The notes under the pieces were generated by a model. That model had not been told where the DNA came from. It searched no databases and was given only the letters and a program-made list of their open reading frames with translations. The position numbers and the translations under genes were made by a program. A stretch of DNA of 64,000 nucleotides from Candidatus Sumerlaeota bacterium (GTDB lineage: Bacteria > Sumerlaeota > Sumerlaeia > Sumerlaeales > Sumerlaeaceae): assembly GCA_017161655.1 (NCBI GenBank), contig JADFCV010000010.1:19557-83556 (forward strand), in the 5' to 3' direction. Of this stretch, positions 52,560 to 60,672 are shown piece by piece (positions within the stretch are counted from its first letter, which is position 1; the number at the start of each line of letters is the position of its first letter).

Positions 52560-53542
52560 TCCGATGACCTCCTCTGTGTGCGGAAAACGTTGCGCTGCGA
52601 GTCGCCCTCACTTACCTCCGGAGGAAGATATGTCTCTTGGCTGGCATAAAGCTGAATGACCTGGTGGAACTTCTTTTCTTTTTCAGTCTTTTTCGGATCG
52701 GTGAAGGTATAAGTAATCTCCACCCACGCAGGAAGATCATCTGTGCGTCGCTGGGTTTGCGGAGTATAACCTCCAGTTGTTGTGGCTTGCTGCTCAGGCA
52801 CGGCACTGGTACGAGCGCTGGTGCCCCCCAGGGTCGTCACTGTCCCATCATTTTCATCGTCTTCGGGGGGATTGCGGTATTGCGCAATATCGCTATCCCA
52901 GTCGTCAGCAAGTACCCACTCCCCATCAAAATAGTATCCGAACTTTAGGTCGAAACTTTTTACGTTGTTAGCAAGCTTATCCACGACAGGGGGATTAGGT
53001 TTAGGGATTTCATTGCCGAAGTCATCCACCTCTGGTGCAATCACATCATCAACAGCGCGGTAGAGGCAGTTATCCAGAAGGAAATATCGGACACGCGCCA
53101 GGCCAAAGGGCTTACGTGTCTCTGGGGAATGCTCGTTTTGCACACGCACAAACGACAGCTCGTCCTGATCGCCGTTGTCCTTTGCGCGGAAAGAGAGATC
53201 AATCCTAGGCCCCAGGTCGGGAAGGTTCTCGTCTTCTAGCAGTTCCGTTCGTGCACCACTGGCTTGCAGCTGCTGTTCTCGCTGAGCTAACAATTCTTCT
53301 CGTTGGTTGCGAGTGACATTATACGTCCACGGCTGACGGTAAAAAACGTTTCTTAGGTCCTCGGCCACAAGGCTGGTCACAAAGCGAATGGTCTGATCCA
53401 GCTCTGCGTGCGTGGCCCCAATATCGTACGCCTTCACTCCGGTGCGGAACGAGACCACAAGCGAAGAAACAACAAGGGTGAAAATCACGACGGCGACCAT
53501 GACTTCCATAAGTGTGAAGGCTTTATTTTGCCGCCGTCTCAT
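52556..53542 (-). CDS. gspJ: Type II secretion protein J
   Basis: 328 residues; long for GspJ. Prepilin leader MRRRQNKA is followed by FTLMEVMVAVVIFTLVVSSL with Glu at +5 and an unusual Ala at -1. A soluble beta domain follows, with TWRD-like EDLRNVFYRQPW, FVRVQNEHSPETRKPFGLARV and an ~80-residue insert of low complexity (TTGGYTPQTQRRTDDLPAWV nearby). It overlaps gspI and gspK by ATGA. GspJ is part of the tip complex; calcium binding in the family is not visible here. Confidence 0.88.
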   Translation of the reverse strand: MRRRQNKAFTLMEVMVAVVIFTLVVSSLVVSFRTGVKAYDIGATHAELDQTIRFVTSLVAEDLRNVFYRQPWTYNVTRNQREELLAQREQQLQASGARTELLEDENLPDLGPRIDLSFRAKDNGDQDELSFVRVQNEHSPETRKPFGLARVRYFLLDNCLYRAVDDVIAPEVDDFGNEIPKPNPPVVDKLANNVKSFDLKFGYYFDGEWVLADDWDSDIAQYRNPPEDDENDGTVTTLGGTSARTSAVPEQQATTTGGYTPQTQRRTDDLPAWVEITYTFTDPKKTEKEKKFHQVIQLYASQETYLPPEVSEGDSQRNVFRTQRRSSE

Positions 53543-54084
53543 CGCCTGCGCTCCTCTTCGTGGAAGAGCTCGTTATAGAACTTTGAGTCAAAGCGGAAGC
53601 GTTCGATTGGCAGCAGATACAAATGGGTCTCAAGCACTTGTGTTGGCGAACGCATTGAAGCATTTTGGTAGGTGATGACGAGCGTTGTATGTCGGATGCC
53701 ACGCAAGTCTCTCGCCTTCACCTTCGTCTGCAGGTTCTTGTACCGTACCTCCTCATCTTCGACTGTAAGTTCCCAGGAAAAATCGGGATAGCCCTCTTGT
53801 TCGAATGTTCCACGTCCCGAGCGCGCTTTCTCTGGTTCGAGTTCAAGGTCCTGCAGAAAACCCTCAGCGAGCACGCATGCTTGAGTTGTCACGTCAATTC
53901 GGCGAATGGCATTCATCGAGACGGTGAAAGACCGCATGATCGCTGCTACCGTAATCCCGAGGATCACAAGCGAGACGATCACTTCGAGGAGGAGGAAGCC
54001 GCCATTGCAGCGTTTTGCTCGGTGGAATCCCCTGCTTGTTTGGCCACAAAAAGGTCTTCTCCATTGACGGGGCAGCCAGATCAT
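53539..54084 (-). CDS. gspI: Type II secretion protein I
   Basis: 181 residues with a long basic leader ending in RCNGG, cut before FLLLEVIVSLVILGITVAAI (Glu at +5, Gly at -1). The mature part has CVLAEGFLQDLELEPEKA and the strand DFSWELTVEDEEVRYKNLQT. GspI starts the tip trimer. The long leader may be a wrong start, but ATGA overlaps (54081-54084 with gspH, 53539-53542 with gspJ) support the coordinates. Confidence 0.88.
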   Translation of the reverse strand: MIWLPRQWRRPFCGQTSRGFHRAKRCNGGFLLLEVIVSLVILGITVAAIMRSFTVSMNAIRRIDVTTQACVLAEGFLQDLELEPEKARSGRGTFEQEGYPDFSWELTVEDEEVRYKNLQTKVKARDLRGIRHTTLVITYQNASMRSPTQVLETHLYLLPIERFRFDSKFYNELFHEEERRR

Positions 54085-54695
54085 CGCGCTGTCACCCCCA
54101 TCAATTTCTGCGCAGCTTCTGCATTGCTGGCGCGCTTTTCCTCGATGGTCCCCGGTGTGACTTCCGCCCGACCGGTGGATTTGATGACTTCGATGGTCAA
54201 TTTTGCGCCGGCGCGATTGGCCACGGTGAGCAGCAGGGGAGAAGACGAGCCGTCCGGATAGAAATCCACAGCCACGATTTTGTCACTCACGATGTTGTCA
54301 TCGTAGGTCGTGACTTCATCAAACCACAGATCCTGATGCAGCGTGCGTTTTTCTTCAAGCTGACGCCTTTTCCGCTTGGGGTTAAGTTCGCCCGTTTTGG
54401 GATCTGGCTCGCGCAGGTCTACCCAAAACTGACGCTTTTCTAAATCAAAAAACACCTCTGTTGTCCGCTGCCCGAAAACGGCCTCCGCGCGTGCGTACTT
54501 GAGCAACGCAACAATTTCGCGGACGGTTGCTCGCAACTTATTCTTCTCGTTGAAGGCGCGTAGCGTAGGAAATGTCACGCCCATCAACACGGTGAGAATC
54601 GTGATGACAGTGAGTAGCTCGAGCAGGGTCATTGCGTGCGGCTGACGCTGTGCGTGTGTCCATGGCCGGACCATGCTCAGGCTTCCCAACATCAT
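54081..54695 (-). CDS. gspH: Type II secretion protein H
   Basis: 204 residues. Leader ends RQPHA, then MTLLELLTVITILTVLMGVT; Glu is at +5 and Ala, not Gly, at -1. A helical spine continues TFPTLRAFNEKNKLRATVREIVALLKYARAEAVFG, followed by a beta domain (QFWVDLREPDPKTGELNPKR). It overlaps gspF by one base and gspI by four. GspH is a minor pseudopilin at the fibre tip. An extra basic region KRKRRQLEEKR is present. Confidence 0.88.
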   Translation of the reverse strand: MMLGSLSMVRPWTHAQRQPHAMTLLELLTVITILTVLMGVTFPTLRAFNEKNKLRATVREIVALLKYARAEAVFGQRTTEVFFDLEKRQFWVDLREPDPKTGELNPKRKRRQLEEKRTLHQDLWFDEVTTYDDNIVSDKIVAVDFYPDGSSSPLLLTVANRAGAKLTIEVIKSTGRAEVTPGTIEEKRASNAEAAQKLMGVTAR

Positions 54696-55915
54696 TAGCC
54701 CTGTTGACTCGGATCAATTGAGAAGATGGGCAGCAGCATGGCGATGACGATAAAGCCCACGACAATACCCATGCCTAGAATAATGAGCGGTTCGATAAGA
54801 CTCGTGAGAGTCTTCACGGCCCGCTCCACTTCCATCTCATAACTGCGTGCGACCTTCAGCAGAACTTCGTCCAGTCGGCCTGTTTCCTCCCCAATGGCAA
54901 TCATGTTCACGACGACTGGTGGGAAAACATTGGATCTCTTTAGTGGTCCCGCAACTCCCTCACCCTGCGTCACGTGCTCAGGGATCTTTGCGACCTCATC
55001 CGCAACCACCGTATTCGTTAGAACCTCATGCACAATTTCAAGAGCCGGCAAAATGGAGACGCCGTTGTGGAGCAACGAGCCAAATGTACGTGCAAAATTC
55101 GCTATTTCGCGCTTCACAATCATCGGCCCCAGCAGAGGGATCTTTACGATGAGGCGATCGAAGGCTCGTTTGCCTTCCGGACTCTTTAGCAGGCGCCAGA
55201 ACGCCGCTACAGCAGCCACAATTCCGCCCAGAAAAAAGGGCCAATAGGTGCGCAACGCATCGCTTACTGCGATAAGGGCCTGAGTGGGCCACGGCAGCGT
55301 CTGATTGAGTTCCCCGTAAATCTTGAGGATCTTTGGCATCACGACCGTCATGAGGATCGTCACAGCTCCGATGCCTGCGATCACCATCACGACCGGGTAA
55401 GCTAAAGCTGCTTTGATTTTTGCGCGAACCTCGGCCTCCGTCTCAGCGAAATCAGCCAGGCGGGAAAGCACGACATCGAGCATGCCGCCTGCCTCGCCTG
55501 AACGAACCATCGCCACGTAGAGCTTCGAAAACACCTTTGGGTGCTTGGCCATAGCCCCAGCCAATGAATCACCACCTGCCACATCTTGCGCAATCTGTGC
55601 GATAATCTCCACGAGTGTTTCATTGGCTGTCTGGTTCTGGATGACGCCAAGCGCGCGCACGAGCGGAATACCGGAACTGAGCAAGTCAGCCAGCTGACGG
55701 TTAAACGTGGCGAGATCGTTGATGCTCACGCGGCGGGCGAATTTCTTCGCCACCACAGCAGCCGTGTGTTTCTTCTCGCTCTCGTTCTCGATGCAGACGG
55801 GAAAATAGCCCATCGCTTGAAGGCGACTAATCACGGCGTTCACCGTTTCGGCCTCCAGCGAGCCAACAATCACCTGACCTTTCGGATCTTTCGCTTTATA
55901 AGAATAGAGGGCCAC
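54695..55915 (-). CDS. gspF: Type II secretion platform protein F
   Basis: 406 residues with two T2SSF domains and three hydrophobic helices. Opening ALYSYKAKDPKGQVIVGSLE is family-typical, then FARRVSINDLATFNRQLADLLSSGIPLVRAL and, in the second repeat, IANFARTFGSLLHNGVSILPALE. The pattern GEETGRLDEVLLKVARSYE before the last helix is the GspF/PilC signature. It passes force between GspE and the pseudopilus in the inner membrane. The end overlaps gspH by one base. Confidence 0.95.
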   Translation of the reverse strand: MALYSYKAKDPKGQVIVGSLEAETVNAVISRLQAMGYFPVCIENESEKKHTAAVVAKKFARRVSINDLATFNRQLADLLSSGIPLVRALGVIQNQTANETLVEIIAQIAQDVAGGDSLAGAMAKHPKVFSKLYVAMVRSGEAGGMLDVVLSRLADFAETEAEVRAKIKAALAYPVVMVIAGIGAVTILMTVVMPKILKIYGELNQTLPWPTQALIAVSDALRTYWPFFLGGIVAAVAAFWRLLKSPEGKRAFDRLIVKIPLLGPMIVKREIANFARTFGSLLHNGVSILPALEIVHEVLTNTVVADEVAKIPEHVTQGEGVAGPLKRSNVFPPVVVNMIAIGEETGRLDEVLLKVARSYEMEVERAVKTLTSLIEPLIILGMGIVVGFIVIAMLLPIFSIDPSQQG

Positions 55916-55977
55916 GCTCTCTCACTCTCACTGCTTGAGCTGTTTGAACGATGGGCGATGCAAGAACCATGATGCGG

Positions 55978-57702
55978 TTATTCATCGTAAACGACGCCCC
56001 CAAACTCATCCTCCATCGTCACGCGCAGCACCTCGTCAATGGTGGTCAGTCCAGCTCGCACTTTTAGCCAGCCATCCTCTCGGATGGTGCGCATGCCATT
56101 CGCAATCGCCGCTTGCTTGATTTCGTTCGACGGGCGCCGCGCCACGATCATCTGTTTGAGGTCTTCCGTAACCTTAATAATCTCATAAATTGCCGTACGG
56201 CCCCGGAAGCCCGTGTAGCGGCATTTTTCGCAACCGGCGGGTCGCATAAACTTGGCATCCGTCGTGTCCAGTTTGTTCACGCGCAAACGATTCAGAACTT
56301 CTGGCGAAGGCGTGAACGAAACTTTGCAGTCAGGGCACAGCACGCGCACAAGGCGCTGGGCGATCAGCCCCTCCACTGAGCTAGCCACAAGGAATGGTTC
56401 AATACCCATATCGAGCAAGCGGCTCACCGCACCCGCAGCGTCGTTCGTGTGCAACGTCGAGAAAACCAGGTGACCTGTCAGCGCCGCGCGGATAGCGGCC
56501 TGAGCTGTTTCAGGGTCGCGTGTTTCCCCTACCATGATCACGTCAGGGTCCTGGCGCAGCATCGTGCGGAGCACGCGAGCGAAAGTCAGGTCAATCTGCG
56601 GATTCACCTGAACCTGCGTCACGCCGGGGATGCGGTATTCGATGGGGTCCTCAACCGTGAGGATTTTCTTATCCACCGTGTTGATCTCGGTGAGGGCAGC
56701 ATACAATGTGGTGGATTTGCCCGACCCTGTCGGTCCGGTAACGAAGATAATGCCGTGCGGTTTTTGGATCATCCGCCGAAGAATCTTTAGATGATACTCA
56801 TCAAGCCCGAGGCGGTCTAACGAGATCAGATCGCTATCACGCGAGAGAATACGGATCGAAATGGATTCTCCGTAAGGGGTCGGCAGAGTCGAGACGCGCA
56901 GGTCATAATCTCTATCCTGGACGCGAACTTTAATCTTGCCGTCCTGCGGCAAGCGCCGCTCGGCAATGTTCATGTCCGCCATGATCTTGATACGCGAAAT
57001 AATCGCGCTCTGGAAACGTTTGATGCTTGGCGGAATCGCGGCTTCGTAAAGCATACCGTCAATGCGGTAGCGGATGCGCAGCTCCTGCTCAAATGGCTCA
57101 ACATGAATATCAGTGGCTCGATCCGAAATGGCCTCGGCAATAATCTGGTTCACGAAGCGAACGATCGAGGCATCCTCGGCCATCTCGTCAATATCCTCGA
57201 TCGTGCGGTCCACTTCGATCGTGGTTTCGTTGCCCTGCTCCTGCATGAGCTCTTCTACGGTATCGGCGCCGATCCCGTAGTAGCGCTTAATGGCCTCTTC
57301 GATGTCCTTGCGTGGGGCCACCACTGGCTCGATTTCCATCTTCAGCACGAGGCGGAGGTCATCCAATGTGTGCACATCCAGGGGATCGCTCACCGCGACT
57401 CGAAGGGTACCGTTGGATTGCTCAAGGGGGACGAGGCTGTAATGGCTGACGATTTTTGCGGGAATCTTCTCGATAACTTCCTTGGGGATCTGCACCTCGC
57501 TCAACCGCACGAAGGGCAGCTGGAGCTGCTGCGCAAGGGCGCGCAGGACATCTTCCTCGGTAACGAGCCCCATCTTGATGAGGATCGTGCCTAGGCGCTC
57601 GCCCGACTTATGGTGCTCACGCAGCGCAAGCTCCAGATCATCGGCGTCGAGTTTTCCTTCGAGCACCAGAATCTGGCCCAACTGTAATTCCGAATTGAAC
57701 AT
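55978..57702 (-). CDS. gspE: Type II secretion/pilus ATPase E
   Basis: 574 residues. N-terminal T2SSE_N domain: QLGQILVLEGKLDADDLELA and IKMGLVTEEDVLRALAQQLQ. Then the CTE ATPase: VTGPTGSGKSTTLYAALTEI (Walker A), ILTVEDPIEYRI (Asp box), DPDVIMVGETRDPETAQAAI (Walker B), GHLVFSTLHTNDAAGAVSRLL (His box). A zinc module has CPDCKVSF and CEKCRYTGFRG. It is the first gene of the cluster. The 257 bp upstream (57703-57959) hold no gene and probably carry the operon promoter. The GspE/PilB split cannot be settled by sequence alone. Confidence 0.95.
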   Translation of the reverse strand: MFNSELQLGQILVLEGKLDADDLELALREHHKSGERLGTILIKMGLVTEEDVLRALAQQLQLPFVRLSEVQIPKEVIEKIPAKIVSHYSLVPLEQSNGTLRVAVSDPLDVHTLDDLRLVLKMEIEPVVAPRKDIEEAIKRYYGIGADTVEELMQEQGNETTIEVDRTIEDIDEMAEDASIVRFVNQIIAEAISDRATDIHVEPFEQELRIRYRIDGMLYEAAIPPSIKRFQSAIISRIKIMADMNIAERRLPQDGKIKVRVQDRDYDLRVSTLPTPYGESISIRILSRDSDLISLDRLGLDEYHLKILRRMIQKPHGIIFVTGPTGSGKSTTLYAALTEINTVDKKILTVEDPIEYRIPGVTQVQVNPQIDLTFARVLRTMLRQDPDVIMVGETRDPETAQAAIRAALTGHLVFSTLHTNDAAGAVSRLLDMGIEPFLVASSVEGLIAQRLVRVLCPDCKVSFTPSPEVLNRLRVNKLDTTDAKFMRPAGCEKCRYTGFRGRTAIYEIIKVTEDLKQMIVARRPSNEIKQAAIANGMRTIREDGWLKVRAGLTTIDEVLRVTMEDEFGGVVYDE

Positions 57703-57959
57703 AGCTCGACGTCCTTACCCCGTGCCTTCCATGCTGGCACCTCGGTCACGCAATGCCAGCACACTCTTCGCCGTAATCAAAAAACATGCCACATTTGCCT
57801 TAGATTCACTCCCAGCCGGTCGCAATGAATTGAAGGAAGAGGCGTCGGCAAACCATTGTTATTGCAATGTTTACAGGGCGCTTCTGGCTCTGGAATTCAT
57901 GCCAGGCTTGGCTGCAGCCCGCTCCTGGAATGTAGACGCAATTGTGGAATTCCGTTTTT

Positions 57960-58982
57960 CTAACGTTTTCCGCGGACAAATTTCCCAACGTAGACGGCGC
58001 CTTCCGCGACAAAGGCAATCCTTGCGCCGTCAGGGCTTATCGAAGGATAGCTTTCCACAATGCCTGGAGTGTTCGTGAGATTCGAGCGCTCACTTCCATC
58101 GGCAGCGGCGAACCACAGGTCGCCGTCGATGATCTTGGAGCCGTCGCTTATGGGAATGTCGTAAACAATTCCGCTGGAGTCGGGCAGCCAGGAGGGATGC
58201 TCACCCTTTCCGACACTAATTGTTTTTTTTCCATCGACAGTGCTGATGTAAAGCCCTGTTTCCGTTCCCGCGTAAACGACCAGTCGCTCGTCGGGAGACA
58301 GCCGGGGGCCATAAAAACGGTCCTGGCTCCCCGTGATGCGCTGCGCGTTTCCCTCTTCGTCAAGAACATAGATGTTCCCCTCGCGCTCGAAGACTCGCTT
58401 GGGCAACTCCGCCACAGGGTAGCGCTCGCCCGTTAGCATAAGCGCCACGGGTCGGCGATCGATCGCCGTGGTGTAAAGCTGCATTCCATCCGTGGCCCAT
58501 GTAAAATCCAGATCACCGAGCTTGTCGTCGGAGATTTGTCGTGCCTCCGATGTATTCGGCCCAGCAATCCAAACTCCAGAACGATCCGGACGCGTGAACG
58601 CGATGTCGAGCCCTAGCGGCGACCACAGGACTCCGACATAATCACCCGGTTTCGTCACCGCGTATGCTCCTTCGACGTGGGTCGTGCCGGCCTTCCACGG
58701 CGGATAGATAATCACGATGCGCTGTTCTTGCGTCGTCGTCGTCTCCGAATCCGTCTCATTGTTGCTGACCGGCGTGGCCACTGGGGGCTTAATGATCTCT
58801 TTTGGAGAAAGCTTCTTTATCGGTTCATTCGGGCCAACGACGATTCGCTCGTCCGCTCCACGCCTCAAGGGATGGGTGGCTATGTAATAGGTGACGCCAA
58901 CGCTCGCGACAACAATGACGAGAGTCAGCGCTATGACATCAATTCGTCGCACGATCTTGCTTCTCCGACCTCTCCCACACAA
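57960..58982 (-). CDS. Membrane-anchored PD40 beta-propeller
   Basis: 340 residues: basic N terminus, one helix (VIALTLVIVVASVGVTYYIA), a Pro/Thr linker, then TolB-like propeller blades: YVGVLWSPLGLDIAFTRPDRSG, LDFTWATDGMQLYTTAIDRR, GPRLSPDERLVVYAGTETG, HPSWLPDSSGIVYDI and YPSISPDGARIAFVAEG. It has the blades but not the TolB_N part, so it is not TolB itself. The gene lies upstream of gspE on the same strand, and could be part of the secretion operon, or independent. It is divergent from the radical SAM gene (129 bp). Confidence 0.8.
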   Translation of the reverse strand: MCGRGRRSKIVRRIDVIALTLVIVVASVGVTYYIATHPLRRGADERIVVGPNEPIKKLSPKEIIKPPVATPVSNNETDSETTTTQEQRIVIIYPPWKAGTTHVEGAYAVTKPGDYVGVLWSPLGLDIAFTRPDRSGVWIAGPNTSEARQISDDKLGDLDFTWATDGMQLYTTAIDRRPVALMLTGERYPVAELPKRVFEREGNIYVLDEEGNAQRITGSQDRFYGPRLSPDERLVVYAGTETGLYISTVDGKKTISVGKGEHPSWLPDSSGIVYDIPISDGSKIIDGDLWFAAADGSERSNLTNTPGIVESYPSISPDGARIAFVAEGAVYVGKFVRGKR

Positions 58983-59111
58983 CCGGTGTGGAATATCCTT
59001 GACCGCCTGCCGCTCAGGTCATTGCAGGCCAGTCTCAATGTAGGCCACTCGCGGACCTCTGCAACAAGTCATTTGAATTTTCTCGTCCCTAAAACGAACA
59101 ATCATCATGTG

Positions 59112-60239
59112 ATGAGCATTCGAAGGCGAGTTGGGAGCATTCTGGAAAGCTTTGCGGCCGGACGCCACTTCAAGAGGCGTTTGCAGTGGGCGTGGGGAAC
59201 GGCGCATCCGGCGGGACCTTGCCCCCCTTCGCGGATTGCACACTTGCGTTTCATTCATGTCGAGCCGTCCTTCCTCTGCAACCTTGAGTGCCAGATGTGT
59301 CCCCGCCTCATTCAAGGGCATAGCGAAGGGCTTATGTCGCCACAATGTTTCGAGCGTCTTGTGCCTTTGTTCCCGTTTCTTGACGCGGTTGTACTCACTG
59401 GCTTCGGAGAGCCATTTATTAACCCCCACTTGCCGGAGTTCATCTCAGCCATTCGTGGCGCCGGGGCTCGGCCGTGCCTGAGCACGAATGCTACTCTCCT
59501 GAACGAAACACGTGCCCGCGCGGCGTTGGAAGCAGGAGTTCAGCACGTGCAGTTCTCCATCGATGCGGGAACGCGAGAAACCTATGAACGGATTCGGACC
59601 GGCGCACGCTGGGCCAACGTCATTGCGAATGCCCGCCTTTTCCATGATCTTCGCAAACGAGGAGACTATGATGAGGTCGAGACGGGGTGGGTCTTTATCC
59701 TCATGCGTGACAACTGGCGTGAACTCCCGCAGGCAGTCAAGCTCGCCGCCGAAATTGGCTTTGATCTCTTCACGGCAAAGCTGATTGAGCGCCGGGAACT
59801 CGCCTTCGAGCAGGACCAGGATATTTATGACACTTATGGGAATCTTGTTATCGACCGCCGTGAATTTGAGGACGTTCTCTCCCAGTCCCAGAGGATAGCG
59901 GCCGAAGCTGACATGACTTTCGTCGTGCATGACTTCTTTGCAGGTTACGCGGGGGCTTGCCTTGCTGATCCGCTGAGGGGTGTGTTTGTGGACTGGATGG
60001 GAAATATCACCCCCTGCTGCCATCTGCCAGTCCGCGACGAAATGAGAGACTACCCGGAACACAGCTTTGGCAACGTGCAAGATGCCCACATTTTTGACAT
60101 CCTGGCAGGTCCACGCGCCCAAGCCTTTTGGAATATGTGGCGAACCAGAACAATTCCGTACGTCTGCCGCCGCTGCCACCAGGTCGCGCGCCTTCCTGAA
60201 CGTCAAACGTACCGAAGTGTTGAAAAGCTTCCCTTCTAG
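59112..60239 (+). CDS. Radical SAM/SPASM protein
   Basis: About 375 residues from ATG 59112. The radical SAM cluster motif is FLCNLECQMC (Cys56, Cys60, Cys63), followed by LTGFGEPFINPHLPEFI (GGE-like motif) and VQFSIDAGTRETYERIRTGA. The C-terminal third has SPASM-type cysteines (GNITPCCHLPVRDE, YVCRRCHQVAR) for extra iron-sulfur clusters. Such proteins include peptide-modifying maturases and anaerobic sulfatase-maturase-like enzymes. No short precursor peptide or sulfatase gene was found nearby, so its target is unknown. The frame extends back to 58677, but that overlaps the divergent gene. Confidence 0.9.
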   Translation: MSIRRRVGSILESFAAGRHFKRRLQWAWGTAHPAGPCPPSRIAHLRFIHVEPSFLCNLECQMCPRLIQGHSEGLMSPQCFERLVPLFPFLDAVVLTGFGEPFINPHLPEFISAIRGAGARPCLSTNATLLNETRARAALEAGVQHVQFSIDAGTRETYERIRTGARWANVIANARLFHDLRKRGDYDEVETGWVFILMRDNWRELPQAVKLAAEIGFDLFTAKLIERRELAFEQDQDIYDTYGNLVIDRREFEDVLSQSQRIAAEADMTFVVHDFFAGYAGACLADPLRGVFVDWMGNITPCCHLPVRDEMRDYPEHSFGNVQDAHIFDILAGPRAQAFWNMWRTRTIPYVCRRCHQVARLPERQTYRSVEKLPF

Positions 60240-60672
60240 GCAGTGAGCCTGAGTCGTAACCAGCCAGATGCCCACGACCTGCGCATTTTAGGCCCGACCA
60301 TCGGAAAACGTTTCTGAAGCCAGGTGAGCTAAGAATCCCTATTCCAAGTCATAGCGTCTCAGGCAGTGACTGACCCAAGCTGTGTCACGACCATTGAAAA
60401 CACGACTTCTCCAGCTCGCAACAACACGGAAGCTTGGTGTGGCAAATTGAAACAATTAGAGAGATCACAGCCACGGGACGATTTGTTGCACACAATTTAT
60501 CTCATGATTTTTCAATGTATCACAGATTTTTCGAATTCGTTTCTCACTCGGCACCCAATTTGCACGGATAAAGGCAGCACTCCCTGGAACTGTCAGTGGA
60601 GCGCAACAAAGTGGCGGGGGCCGAAGCAGGGGACTCCGCGGGACATTCTATCTGAGAGTAGGTTGAGGAACT
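60240..60672 (+). other. 433-bp gene-free stretch before dnaK
   Basis: I see no supportable gene here. It should hold the dnaK promoter and leader, but I found no CIRCE element (TTAGCACTC-N9-GAGTGCTAA) and no clear sigma-32-type promoter. An AT-rich segment lies at about 60480-60540. GAGGA at 60665-60669 is the dnaK SD. Confidence 0.6.

Noticed and set aside
58677..59111. N-terminal extension of the radical SAM gene
   Set aside because: It overlaps the 5' end of the divergent PD40 gene and reads as shadow; ATG 59112 gives a normal family start.
60240..60672. CIRCE-like element before dnaK
   Set aside because: The closest candidate (GCAGCACTCC near 60574) lacks the matching GAGTGCTAA half at the right spacing.
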